From Boesenbergia rotunda (Eukaryota > Streptophyta > Magnoliopsida > Zingiberales > Zingiberaceae): DNA of 64,000 bases. The notes beneath the pieces were generated by a model. It was not told the DNA's origin. It saw only the letters and a list, made by a program, of their open reading frames with translations, and made no database searches. The stretch covers positions 364,965-428,964 of the forward strand of contig JAGFNQ010000884.1 of assembly GCA_024364735.1 (NCBI GenBank), written 5' to 3'. Both the position numbers and the translations under genes were made by a program. Shown in pieces: positions 11,790-23,377 of the stretch (positions are counted from its first letter, which is position 1; each line of letters starts with the position of its first letter).

Positions 11790-13785
11790 GATGAAATTAA
11801 TTAAGAAGTAAATGAAAGGACAACAATAAAAGAGTCAAAATTAAATGATGCTAAGATAGAATTGGTCTCAGTGATAACAATATCATCAACATAAACTAGA
11901 AGTAATATCAATAGATTTCTTACAAAGAAACAAAGACGAATCATATTGGCGCTGCTTAAATGAAAATTAGAGCAAAGTGTATCTGTATTTTTCAAACCAT
12001 GCTCGAGGAGCTTATTTTAACCCATATAGTAATATCTCCAACTTGCAATCATCCAAAGAAGAGGAGGAAGACAACCCCGTCAGTGAAACCATGTAAATCT
12101 CTTTTTTGAGATCACTATGAAGAAGCACATTCTTAGCGTCCATCTAATAAAGTGCTAACCTTGTGAAGCAGCAATTGAAATAATTGACATCTTGGTAGCC
12201 GAAGTAAAAGACTCGTCATAATTAATGACATACTCTTGTTTGTTAGCCAAGGCGACTAACCGTGCCTTATAGTGATCTAGAGTACAATCTAAACAAAGCT
12301 GGATAGAGTAGACTCATTTACAACCAATAACTTTAACATTTTGGGGGCATATAACAATATCCCAAGTGTGATTGTCCACAAAAGCTTAAAGTTCTTTCAT
12401 TGTCTTGCGTAAACAATAATGTTTAGCAACCTCTGAATAACATGAAGGAATAGGAATAGTGGACAAAGTAGTGGCATGTGAAAGTTGATTGTATGTGAAA
12501 GAAGCAATTTGAACCCGCGCAAATGTCGAATCAAGCTTAGAAAGTCATAAAGTTGGGCGTTGTCTTTGTTGATACACAAAGTCAGGCTTGATTCGATTAA
12601 AAGTATTAGATATCTCATCAAAATTAGGAAGGATAGGTGCTCTAGCAAAGACTCTATGAGTAGAATAGAAAATTTAATTTTCAAAGAAAACATGACGAGA
12701 GATACGAAACCTGTTAGAACATAGATCATAACAAACATAACTTTTGTGTGAAATATTATAGCCTATAAAAGCACATTTAACAAATTGAGTAGATCATTCA
12801 TGAGGTGGAAAATGAACAAAGCAAACAAAACCAAAAGTATGCAAGTCAAGATAGTTGGGATGTTTATGGAAAAGACGATAATATGGAGATTTAAACTTCA
12901 AAACACGTGAAGGCAAGTAATTAATTTAATAAACTATTGTAGATAAGGCATCAACCCAGAATTTAAATGGAATTCAATCAGTAGAGTTCGAACAACATCT
13001 AACAAATGTCGATTCTTATGTTCAGTAACACCATTTTGCTGAGGTGTATAAGGACAAAAGCATTTGGAAGAAATGCCTTTTTTGGTAGAAAATCATCATG
13101 AGACATACATTCGTCACCAGAAACAGACCTTAGGCTACAAATATTTTAAAATCAGTAAAAACCTCATATTTAGAACGAATAAAATAAATCTAGATATATT
13201 TCTCTAATCATCAATGAATGTGATAAAGTATTTGTAATTGGCATGAGATATAACAAGAGCAATACCCCACACATCACTATGAATCATATCAAAACAACTT
13301 TTTGGACGACTACCATGAGAAGGAAAAGAAAGAGACTTACTTTTACCCAATTTACGTGGAGAACAATCAAAGGAAAGATGAGATAAAAAATGATCTTTAT
13401 TGCCAAAGAAACTAGAATTTAGTAACTAAGATAAGCCAACATAATTAGGATGGACTAAATGTTTGTGCCATATTTCACCTTACAGTAATACAAGCTAAAG
13501 AAATAAAATTAGGAATGGAAAAGTATAAAGGAAACAAACATCCAACTTTAGGCCCCTTCGCTAGTATCTTCCTGACACATAATCCTGCACAACACAACCA
13601 TCATAAGAAAATCGAACATCACAGTCATTATCAACAAATTCTTCTACTGATATGAGACTAGTAGAAAGATCGGGAGATGCCAAAACGTCTTTGATTGAAG
13701 AATTGTTAGTATCAGCCCTAGAGCCAATTATGAGATAATTGACTTGGAAACTTTTTGTATAATATTTTATTAATAAAGGCAAAGG
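11790..13785 (-). pseudogene. Ty1-copia pol remnant
   Basis: On the minus strand the order is that of copia pol. A pre-integrase segment (CVVQDYVSGRY) lies near 13580. Next come integrase fragments: a peptide like CFDMIHSDVWG near 13290 and NGVTEHKNRHLLDVVR near 13040. The reverse-transcriptase catalytic motif LLVYVDDIVITETNS is near 11890. Frameshifts and stops interrupt all parts. No LTRs could be fixed for it. Confidence 0.8.
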
Positions 13786-13799
13786 TTTTGGTTATTATA

Positions 13800-15330
13800 T
13801 TTACTTCATATTTGTGCCAGATGAACAAGTATAATTACTTTATATTTGTGCCAGATAAACAAGTATAATAATGTCATTGGGTAGTAAGTTCTAATCTACA
13901 TCATATAAATTGATTGTTAGTGGGAGGATGTAGATACATATAAAACACTAGTCTTAACTATTCCTAGTAAAGCATTAATATACAAGAATAATATTAATGC
14001 GTTAAGACTAGCATGCAGGTCAATTGATGACTTAATCTCACGAGTCATGGATACAGAATATCAAATTGATACATGGGTATATATTAGAGAATATATACTG
14101 AATTGACCCGCCATGAGAAAGTTTGATAGATCTTTATACGAGTATCATAAACTTTCTCATAGTGACTATTGGTAAGAATAGTCCTTACACCTGAAGTCGC
14201 TACGGTTCCCTATATAAGGAGTAGCATACTTTGGTATCGTCAAATGTCACCCGTAACAGGGTGGACTATAAAGTCGATCACTGAGTATACAATAAATTAT
14301 GCGGAGGGATGTAAGTGATATAGATCAGATGTACCCTCCCATATGATGGGAGTGATATCTGTGGGCTCCATGATCGAGTAGGACTACTAAAATGGATGGT
14401 CATGCTCAAATGAGTCGATATGAGATATTGAGCTCATTTGGTTGATTAGTGTACTTGGGGATCAAGAAACACAAAGATTAATAAGAATGACACGATTTGT
14501 GCCTTATTGATTAATTAGATATCAAGGATAGAAGAACAAAGTCATACAAGATAATAACATGGAAAGGTTAGGTCGGATCTCGACATTCTCATCACTTGGA
14601 TAGCAATGATGCATTGCTAGATGTCGCTCATTGCTTATGCATCAATGTGGTTTAGATACATTGCAGCATTACGAGAGTCTATTGAGTCACACGTAAAGAA
14701 CATGTTGTTTCGGAGATACGTTAATTTTAGTTTGACTAAAATATAATGAAGTCTTATCCGAAATTAAATTAATTGAGTTAGACTCAAATGAATCCAATTG
14801 GACTATGGGATTGAGTTTAATCCGAGTTAAACTCATTTGGCGGATTAGACTCAACCACTTAAGAGGGTTAATGTTCATTAAAAGAGTTTAATAAAGCATT
14901 ACTAAGGAGGAAGACCAAGAGGTAAAATCTTTGGTATTCATTGGATGAATACAAAAGGTAAAAGTATTCATTAAGATTAATAAACATTAATCCAAGGAGA
15001 CCAAGAGGTAAGGTGACCAAGAGACAAGGACCTTTGGTATTCATTAGGATGAGTATAAAAAGGTCATTTTATGAATGACCTTATTGTTGCTTCTTTCTTC
15101 CTTCTCTTGGCTGAAAGTTAGCCTCTCCCTCTTCTTCCTTCTTGTGACCGAACCACCCTAGGTGGCTAGCACCACAAAGGTGGTTCCTCTCAAAGACCGA
15201 GACCGAGTTTGTGCAAAAATGAATGTTTCTCTCAATTAGAATACCAATGTCATTGGCAACTAATTTGTTTTTGGTAATCTGATTCCTTCCATTCTTTATT
15301 CTTTCTTTATCTGTATTTTTGTTGATATAG
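13800..15330 (+). repeat. LTR-like copia non-coding remnant
   Basis: The stretch is not coding. It resembles the 3' non-coding plus LTR part of copia elements: gtgggaggatgtagatac near 13919 is like the segment after pol, and a TATA-like tatataagga lies at about 14211. A CT-rich stretch at 15090-15150 follows. Ends and duplications could not be fixed, so the limits are rough. It may belong with the plus-strand copia fragment at 15500-16265. Confidence 0.35.
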
Positions 15331-15499
15331 CTATTAGGAACTCATTTGCGAAAGGTTGTGAGATGATTGTTTCTCTCAATTTGTGAAAGTTTTTGCTAGT
15401 CTTTTGTTCTTGTAATTAAAAACTTCAAACCAGTTGTTTTTAATAGCAAGATAATTTTTGATGGAACTTCATTATTTTTCTTGCTTTGATAGATATTCG

Positions 15500-16265
15500 A
15501 GAAGATTGTAAGAGTTTTTTTGGCTAAAAAAGGTACTTGTTTCACAGTGCTGCCACAAAAGATGAGAGTTCCTTTCTCTAGTGTTGTTAGGAGCTTAATG
15601 AATGCAATGACGTGCACGAGGCCATGTACTTGCTTTATTGTCGGAATGATAAGAAGATATCAATATAATCTACAGCAAACTCAGTCGATGTTGTTCAAAG
15701 AATAATTAAATATTTAATGGCATGCAACTATTCATCATGTTTTAAAGAAAATGATATGCATCTAATAGGTTGTATGGATATCAATTAGTGAAAATACATA
15801 GATAAAAAAAAAGAAGGATAGTCTGGTATACGATGCTCTCGCTAATGCAGGTCGGGAGAAGGGTCTATTGTATGTAATCTTACCCTACTTTGCAAGAAAC
15901 GGTTTCTGAGATATGAACCGTGACTTGTAAGTCACACGACAACAACTTTACTTTTATGCCAAGGCTCCCCTTCTATTAGTGAAATGATATAAATGCGAGA
16001 AAATTAACATTTATTATGTTTTATTAATCATAGGTTGTGTTAGTTAACTATGATAGTTCAAGCTACAACTGCATTCACAAAAGATCCCATTTATCACTCA
16101 AAAACCAAGAGCATTGACACCAAGTACAACTTCACAAGAGATATGGCTGCACAAGAAATTCAATATATATCCACACACAAGATGATTACATATCCTTTCA
16201 CAAAGCTCATATCTAGGAATGTTTTTAATAGTAATGTTAAATATTTGGGTCAGCATAAATTTTAA
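15500..16265 (+). pseudogene. Ty1-copia RT/RNase H remnant split by a SINE
   Basis: Before the SINE, VVRSLMNAMTCTRPCTCFIV at about 15580 matches the copia segment GSLMYAMVCTRPDI. After it, LIGCMDIN-like sequence and then 16083-16262 encode the RNase H end: DPIYHSKTKSIDTKYNFTRD and ISTHKMITYPFTKLISRNVF. The Au SINE at 15794-15974 interrupts the fragment. Stops are present. Confidence 0.78.
15794..15974 (-). mobile_element. Au SINE, minus strand, with 10-bp target duplication
   Basis: Read on the minus strand it starts ggggagccttggcataaaag, box B-like sequence follows (ggttcatatctc), and the body ends in an A/T-rich tail. The direct repeat attagtgaaa flanks it at 15784-15793 and 15975-15984. 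It is inserted in the copia fragment, so it is the younger of the two. Confidence 0.85.
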
Positions 16266-18639
16266 GGTAATTGTGATTTACCCGTTGAACAGCTTGTAGA
16301 TCTTTCCTTTATATGTGTTTAACAATATTTATTATTTTATGCGACACCTACCAAGTTCAACATTTTATTTTAGAGAGGATACACATAAATATATGTAAAC
16401 TAAAACTAAAAAGATATGTAGAAAAGATATAAGATTGTCTTTTCACACAAGCAATCATCTTCATACTTTTTGAGGATTAAGAACATTAAAGTTGAATTAT
16501 CTACATGATAATTTAGAGTTTAAGCTTAAAATATTAATGTCTCCACCACATTAAGGAAAAGTGGTTATTAGAGTTAATGTTAAACAAAGAACAAGAAGTA
16601 TATGTGACTTTGAATTACACATGTAGTATGTTGAAACTATAAGACGTGCAATATTATAAAAAGCTAAGACGTGCAATTCATGATGCATGCATATTTTAAA
16701 ATAACGAATCGTCTAGGGCTAAATGATTGAAACATATCATTCTAGTAAGTTACAGAAACACGATACCATTCGGCACATCTTCCCCTGCTTGGTCTTCTTC
16801 CACCTTTAACCTCTAATCAATCACCAACACCATGCATCGAAACGTCGACACGATATCAAAATAATATCATTCCAGTTAAGGACCAAGAGTCCAGCGGGCA
16901 ACGCTCAAGATTTTAAATCTTAAATGCATGAGTTAATAAAGGGTAAGAAAAATCATGATCTCAACTTTGTCAGTGTGAGACCCTACATATTATTAATACC
17001 CTGACTGTGTACCCTTAAACTCATGTTTATTTCTTAGAATTTATATTTAGTGTTTGCTAGTTTATAATATTTCCAAAGGATCATATATAATGTAATCTAC
17101 TCAGATATTCTAGAAAAATAAATTAAATAAAAAGTGCAAGGATAGAGAAAGAGAAAGGTGATACTTACAAGCTAATTATCACACTATGTTGTATTTATTG
17201 GTGTACTAATTATGCTTATTTTTGTAATAAAGCATATCATAATAATACAATTAAATAACTAAACCACAGAGATACAAATTTTATAAATGATTTAGGGAAT
17301 AACATACATGCTTAAAAAGTTATTAAGCATATCCTCTTAACATACGTGCATAATAAGTGAGTTCTCAAAGTATAGTAACCACACCCTTTGATCAACTATG
17401 TACTAATTAGAGATAAGAAGATCAATTGATCGCATCATATCCGTTGGAAGATTTAAGAATAAGGTCTGAGTCACCCATGAGGAGTCAACCTAATTCCATT
17501 TGGAAGTTTGCAGTTATTTCATCTATGTGAGTAACTGCAATTTGCAGTCAATTCATCTATATAAATTAAAGAGAATGCAAAATAGTGATTTATAACAAAG
17601 AAATATTATTTCTTTTTCCCATGATATATAGGGTCTATTCACTTGAATGGAAAATATGAAGGGAAGAGGTAAAGTAACAAGGAGGATGTACAAAGTGATA
17701 AACCTCCATATGTAATTTTGTCATTCTTTCTCTCACCCTCCTTTCTTTTTACCCAAACAAAACTCTTAGTCTCTACAATGAAAAAGATATTCAAGTTGTG
17801 AACAAAAGATTTGCATATTGTGACCTCTTCTTAGACTAATGACACAATCAAAGGTGAAAGATTTGTTTTCGGCAAGAGAAACTAATAAGTATGACTTCTT
17901 CCTGCAATAATGGATAGGATCAGTGTCTGCCACATTTATGCTTTCCTAGTGTATAACACCAGAGTACTCAAAATGTGAACACTGAGTAAACTATTCGTTT
18001 TACAAGAACATGTCTGGTTGGTCGTTCACATGCTCTCCCACCTGAAAGTTTAATGCAATACAAATGTTATCCATTTAGAGTCCTCCAAGAGTCTTGAATT
18101 GATCTTGTAGAGTAGTTTGGCTCTTGTTGATTATATGGAACTTCCCTGTCTACTCGTTTAATCTATTCTAGTAATTTCTTTGTAATGATTCCTCACATGA
18201 ATGCATTGACTCACTTTTCCTTTTCAAAAGAATAAAAAAACATATTAATGGTCATAAGAACTTCTTGAATAGAACAAGAAAAAGCATCTTAACAGTAACT
18301 AAGCCTACTCGTAGGACTATGACACAAGGGTTAAGTATTCAACATGACTTAAAGCATTTTTACAATAAACTGAATGCGTATCTTCAGAAACTGATTACAA
18401 ATTCTCTATTGCAGATACTTGGCTATCATGACAATTTGCAAAAGCTTGGTGATACACAAACAAAGAAACACAGAAAATATGCTAGAATCCGTCTTTCTAG
18501 CTTCAGGGATCCCTATATAGACTTTGAACAATTAGAGATTCACAGAAGAAAAAAATTGCATCGGACGACACACATTAATTACCCTCGAGCAGAGATTAGT
18601 ATGGATAATTCGCACAACTTGCAATATGCATATACGTAC
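16266..18639. other. Intronic sequence without recognised features
   Basis: AT-rich sequence with no supported gene or element boundary. Open frames here, including one overlapping UCH exon 3 on the opposite strand, have no protein-like features. Confidence 0.4.
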
Positions 18640-19167
18640 CTTATTTTCATCAACTGGGATCAGCTTTGGATCGTCTACCCTCTCTGCTTCCGCCTGGAAC
18701 AACCAGGAAACCAAATCGTACGTTAGAAACCCAAATTCTTAATAAAAACAATGAATCGCAACAGAGTGTGACCTCCGAATCCGAGTCAGAAGAGTATGGA
18801 AACAGGAACAGCACAGCGAGCACAGGCTTAGGCACCATCTCCAAGAGCTCCTCCTCCAAGCCATACACGTCGTTGAACTCCACTTCGTCCTCCGGGACAC
18901 CAAGACCCCAAATGAACTGCGATGAAAAAGAAAAACAAGATCAATTTTCTGTCGTATTAGATGAAACAAACACGAGCAGTTTGGCTATTCCTTTCTCTAG
19001 GAACGATTCGAAAAGGCAAAGAACAGATTGAAAAAGCCCGAGACAGAAAGAAAGAAACGGATCAGGTGACGAGATGCGGCAATAACGGAGGCGGGGGAGA
19101 GATGAACCTGATTCATGACATCCGGGTTTGCTTCGAGGGGAAGCCATCGTTTCTTTTCGGATGCCAT
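18640..19167 (-). CDS. UCH3: Ubiquitin C-terminal hydrolase (UCH-L3 type), exons 1-3
   Basis: Exon 1 (19167-19108) encodes MASEKKRWLPLEANPDVMNQ, the almost invariant UCH-L3 start. Exon 2 (18916-18773) encodes 48 residues from FIWGLGVP through DVYGLEEELLEMVPKPVLAV to SSDSDSE. Exon 3 (18693-18640) encodes 18 residues ending PVDENK. All introns obey GT-AG and phase 0. The start is the first ATG of the exon and has family support. The protein is a peptidase C12 deubiquitinase; exons 1-4 give 121 residues against roughly 230 expected. These exons are GC-richer than the surroundings, as usual for a 5' end. The upstream 19168-19300 should hold the 5' UTR and core promoter; a possible TATA-like aaatattta lies about 70 bp upstream of the ATG. 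Confidence 0.85.
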
Positions 19168-19560
19168 CGTCTCGTGTTGCTCGACCAGATATGAGAGCAC
19201 ACACGATGTAACTAACTTCACAGGCGATCGCGAGAGATGTAAATATTTGTGCCAATGGGCCAGTGGCTGATCGGCCCGGCTAAGGAAAGTAAAGAAATGT
19301 ATTGGGCTTCAGTTTTCAAATGGTTTCAGCTGACTTTGGCCCACTAGCTCAGTCTTATGTTCAGTTGTCGGCTTCAATGGCACGAGGCTTGGCCCAGCCT
19401 GAATCTAGACATGTTTACCGACCCAATCCGAACCGATTCGAAATTGAAACCAGTCAATGGACCGTCAACGGGCTCAATCCGTAATTGCCCATTTAGAGAT
19501 GGATCGGTTAAGGGTTCAGCCCCAAGTGAATCATCCATTAACCGCCTATTTATTTATAAA
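19168..19560. promoter_or_regulatory. Putative promoter and 5' UTR region of the UCH gene
   Basis: Relatively GC-rich sequence directly upstream of the UCH start codon. Repeated ggccca/tgggcc motifs (near 19257, 19301, 19338 and 19392) resemble plant TGGGCC/TCP-type promoter motifs. Open frames in it have no recognised domain. The role is inferred from position. Confidence 0.45.
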
Positions 19561-21930
19561 ATCTTTTTTTAATTATTTAATAATATTTTAGTGAAATTAA
19601 TGGCATAGTTTAATATAAATTAATTAATTTGATTAAAAAAATTAACATAAAACCATTTTACATTTCTATTAAGTCTTTTTTATTAATTTATTTGTTTTAA
19701 ATCTCTTCTAAAACTGAACTATTATAAATTTATTAATCTTACTCTCTTAACAGATTATTTATCAGTGATATTTTATCTTTTTAGTATAAATTATTGGATT
19801 TGTATGTTATATCTAAAATTAATATCAATCGACTAAATCATATATCAGTCAATTATTAATTTGATTTCATCGACTTGCTATGTTGCAATATCTATTTTAG
19901 TCAATTGAAATGTAGCTCATAGGTATTTGGCCATTGCAAATCTTTTACATCAGATTAAATTTTAGGTTTTTCATCATTCGCCGATCAACTACCCTAGATG
20001 TCCAATTGAATGACTTTAACCTTAGTCGACTAACTAGTCGACTGGCACCTGAATAAAATATTCTATAAGTTTCTATATAGCCCTTAATTGACTAGATGGA
20101 TCATAAGTCGACTAATTGATTATTAGTCAATTAATTAGTTGATTAGCACCTAAATGGAAATATTTTATAAATTTTTGTTCAACCTGAGTCAACTACCTAG
20201 TCGATTCATATACTAGCCAACTAAAACACAATTTCAATTAATTGTTCACCCGAATTCTACCACTTTTAAGGCTAAGTCTAGTCCCACTCGTATCTAGTTA
20301 TACAAGTGCACTCGACTCATCCATATAAGGGTTTACCTACAAGCTAATGGCGTTCCATGCCTCTAGCACTTTGTCAAGTCAAGAATCCTTGCTTCCGAGT
20401 CTTCGATGCTTAGAGACTCTTTGCCACTAGGATTTTATTATCTTGCTAGCATTTGATCCTCCTTAACCAAATGGGATTTCAATCCGTTAAGTGTTTGGTC
20501 CTTCACCTACTTAGTCTTTCATGTGTCAATTATTAGTGCAATCAGGTGGTTGTAGTGTTTTGATGTGTATACAATATGTTGGTGTAATCATATTGTGTGC
20601 AATATAATTGATGTAAGTATAAGTCAGGAAAATATGTCATATAGATGAAGGTTGACTGGGTACTTGACATTGGATGAAATATAGACGGACCAAAGTTACC
20701 TAGACAATATGCAAGGATCAAAAGTGCAATAGAGAGTTGATAATGAAGAAGTTTAACAAGTATTGACAAGTGGAAAGACCAACAAGGAGTTGGTAGTGGA
20801 ATTTCAAGTATATTAATGATGATCGGATGTTTGGCAACAGATGGAACTCTAGGCGGGTCATGAAAGACTAGATGCCAAGAAAGTGATAAAAGTCTAGGTA
20901 GATTAATGAGGATTAGATGCTTAGTAAGTGATGAAAGTCTAAGTAGGTCAATAAAAACTAGATGTGAAAGTGCTAGGGGTTAAGATTGATCAGAGATTGG
21001 GCAATGTCGAAGTTATGGTCAAAGTTGCCTTGTGAATAGGCAATGTAGAAGTCTTAGCGGATCAAGATGTTAGCACAATCGACCTCTAATTTAGGATTTT
21101 GATGATTGATAATATGCCTAAGTGTGTGAGTATGGTCAAGTTTGATCGAGAATTGTAAAATTAATAAAAGTCTAAGCAGATTAAGGATGACTAAATACTT
21201 GACTATTGGTGAAAGTTCAAACATGTCAAATGGGACCGAATATTTGGCAAGTGGGAAGTCCTACTAGGTTATGGATAATTGAATGTTAAGCAAGGTTGAA
21301 AATATTAGAGGAGTGAACTCTAGGTAAGTGTAAAGTACAAACAGATTAAGGATTATCAAATTTATAGAAAGGAGAAAAGTCAAGCAAGTCAAAGGGTAAC
21401 TAAATGTTTGGCAGACAGAAACCCCTAAAGAAATAAACTCTAGGAAAAGGAAACTCTTGGAGGAGTAAACTTTGAGCAAGTGAAGTCCTGCTAAGGTAAA
21501 CTAAATACTAGGCAAACCCTATAAGTCAAGTAGATAAGATACTAAGTATGAGATTGATTTGTATGTTTCTAGACTAACTCTGTGTTGCAAGAAGTTAGAG
21601 TTAACAAGTTAAACTCATATGGTTTAAGCGGCCTGAAGTCAGGATAAGTCATCGATCAAGATAAGTGATGATGTGGCCAAATAAGGTTTGAGTCTAAACC
21701 GCCAAAAGTTGTATGGGCACTCGTAGACAAAGGATGCAACATGAACATGGATGCAAAAGTTGAATATGAGGGAGTTCGAGTGACTAAAAGTGCAGATCTA
21801 TGTCATTCTACAGGTTCAAGTTTTATTATTATTGTTGTTTGTTTTACTTATTTGCTTGATTGTCTGGACAATTTGTAAGAGGTTTCTCCACCTCCGGAAG
21901 AAGGTTTTGGAGAGGGGGGCATTAAAATTA
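19561..21930. repeat. Repeat-rich non-coding DNA, probably part of an older LTR element
   Basis: The part to 20.3 kb is AT-rich with recurrent gtcgacta/tagtcgac motifs. From about 20800 to 21500, imperfect units of the type agtgatgaaagtctaagtag recur. A sequence starting TGTTGGTGTAATC at about 20578 could be an LTR start, and ggtttctccacctccggaag at about 21882 resembles the transcript-leader part of Sirevirus LTRs seen elsewhere here. The Tat-like element at 21936 is inserted in it; related tcgactta motifs continue after 27341. Confidence 0.35.
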
Positions 21931-21935
21931 GGTGT
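21931..21935. repeat. Target-site duplication GGTGT (left) of the Tat-like element
   Basis: The same five bases follow the right LTR at 27336-27340. Confidence 0.85.
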
Positions 21936-22062
21936 TGATCCCGGGTCAGCTTACGTGTGACCTGGCCCGGCAGCCTGGCGCCCAGTCAGAAGAAAGATGG
22001 TTAGTGGGTTGGACGAGCCTGTTAGGTGGGGCAAGCAGGCTTGGGCCCCCGGGCTCCCGCGT

Positions 22063-22758
22063 CATAGGCCCTCAGCCGACCTCATTACTTAGTGCCCCAG
22101 TTGGCCTCGTTACTTAGTGCCCCAGTCGGCACCCACATAGGCCCTCAGCCGACCTCGTTACTTAGTGCCCCAGCTGGCCTCGTTACTTAGAACCCCAGTC
22201 GGCACCCTCATAGGCCCTCAGCCGGCCTCGTTACTTAGTGTCCCAGCCGGCCTCGTTACTTAGTGCCCCAGTCGGCACCCTCATAGGCCCTTAGTCGGCC
22301 TTGTTACTTAGTACCCCAGTCGACACTCTCATAGGCCCTCAGCCGGCCTTGCTACTTGGTGCCCCAGTCGGCACCCTCATAGGCCCCTAGTCGGCTTCGT
22401 TACTTAGTGCCCCAGTCGGCACCCTCATAGGCCCCCAGCCGAACTCGTTACTTAGTGCCCCAGTCGGTACCCTCATAGGCCCTTAGCCGACCTTGTTACT
22501 TAGTGCCCCAGTCGGCACCCTCATAGGCCCTCAGCCAGCCTTGCTACTTGGTGCCCCAGTCGGCACCCTCATAGGCCCCCAGCCGACATCGTTACTTAGT
22601 GCCCCTGTCGGCACCCTTATAGGCCATCAACCGACCTTGTTACTTAGTGCCCCAGTCGACACCCTCATAGGCCCTCAGCCGGCCTTGCTACTTAGTGCCC
22701 CAGACGGCACCCTCATATGCCCTCAGCTAGCCTTGCTACTCAGTGCCCCAGTCGGCAC
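22063..22758 (+). repeat. 48-bp tandem array in the 5' LTR (13 units plus three half-units)
   Basis: Thirteen units begin cataggccc or a variant and contain gttacttagtgccccagtcg. The first three each carry an additional ~24-bp half repeat. Because 48 is a multiple of 3, the array stays open in one frame and mimics a repetitive protein. It lies upstream of the TATA box, in the U3 position. Confidence 0.9.
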
Positions 22759-23070
22759 AACCACTCCCTGACATCGGACTACCAGAGGTTGTACGAGGAC
22801 GGCACAGGACTGAGGCCACCCTGGCCCCCAGTAGCGGATATCCCGCCGAGGTATTGATCTTCCTGCCACATCTTGTCCCCCCGTACCTCGACAACATGCT
22901 TAGGTGTCAGACTGAGCAGCGCCCAACGACGCCAACCCTTAAGTTGACAGTGCCCCTTTCCTTAATACAGCATGTGCCACTGTACCCTGCCACCCCTGGA
23001 CATGCATTACCCTCTACTCGCTATATGACAACGGGTGGCAGGCGGGGCAGGACCTGTCAGCTTCCCCGGC

Positions 23071-23080
23071 TATATATACC
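23071..23080 (+). promoter_or_regulatory. TATA box of the Tat-like 5' LTR
   Basis: tatatatacc sits in a GC-rich context downstream of the array, and is repeated in the 3' LTR at about 27076-27086. Confidence 0.6.
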
Positions 23081-23331
23081 TTCTCACTCCGCCTTTCCCA
23101 GGTACGCACGATAGTGCAATTCCACACTGTTCTATTGCCTTTCATCGTCTTCGTCGTGTACTGACTTGACCGTCGGAGTGCCTGACCGGGGACTTTTCCT
23201 GGCGGGTTCTAACAGTCCTTGTCTTGTAGATCAGGGGCGATCCAGCTCGTCAAGCCGCCTCAGCGACCTCGCTCTCCCCGGAGGCACACTCAGCTGTAAG
23301 GGCGTCCGACTCACTTCGCGACAGGATCAAA

Positions 23332-23350
23332 TTTGGCGCTAGAAGGAGGG
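23332..23350 (+). promoter_or_regulatory. Primer-binding-site-like sequence of the Tat-like element
   Basis: tttggcgctagaaggaggg follows two bases after the 5' LTR. TGGCGC at this place is common in plant gypsy elements. The tRNA was not identified. Confidence 0.6.
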
Positions 23351-23377
23351 ATACCAACAGCCTGATCGGAAGTGGAG

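Larger units (their letters stand above)
5659..18639 (-). other. Giant intron 3 of the UCH gene (~13.0 kb), filled with transposon remains
   Basis: The donor is at 18639-18638 (aataag|gtacgt on the minus strand) and the acceptor at 5660-5659 (tatcag). Inside lie a LINE (6744-9680), an Au SINE (11490-11648), a minus-strand copia remnant (about 11790-13785), LTR-like sequence (13800-15330) and a plus-strand copia remnant (15500-16265) holding a second Au SINE. The spacers 5659-6723, 9701-11489 and 16266-18639 hold no recognisable gene. The inference assumes exons 1-4 belong to one functional transcript. Confidence 0.65.
21936..23329 (+). repeat. 5' LTR of the Tat-like element (1394 bp)
   Basis: Begins TGATCCCGGG and ends ACAGGATCA. 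It contains the 48-bp array at 22063-22758, a TATA box (tatatatacc, 23071-23080) and a downstream leader. It is 172 bp longer than the 3' LTR because of extra array units. Confidence 0.9.

Noticed and set aside
18265..18726. 153-codon open frame on the plus strand
   Set aside because: It overlaps UCH exon 3 in antisense and shows no recognisable motif.
18666..19031. Ser/Thr-rich plus-strand frame
   Set aside because: Antisense of UCH exons 2 and 3; exon evidence on the minus strand is much stronger.
22063..22758. CRISPR-like regular repetition
   Set aside because: Units are directly adjacent imperfect repeats without unique spacers, occur in both LTRs, and the genome is a plant nucleus.
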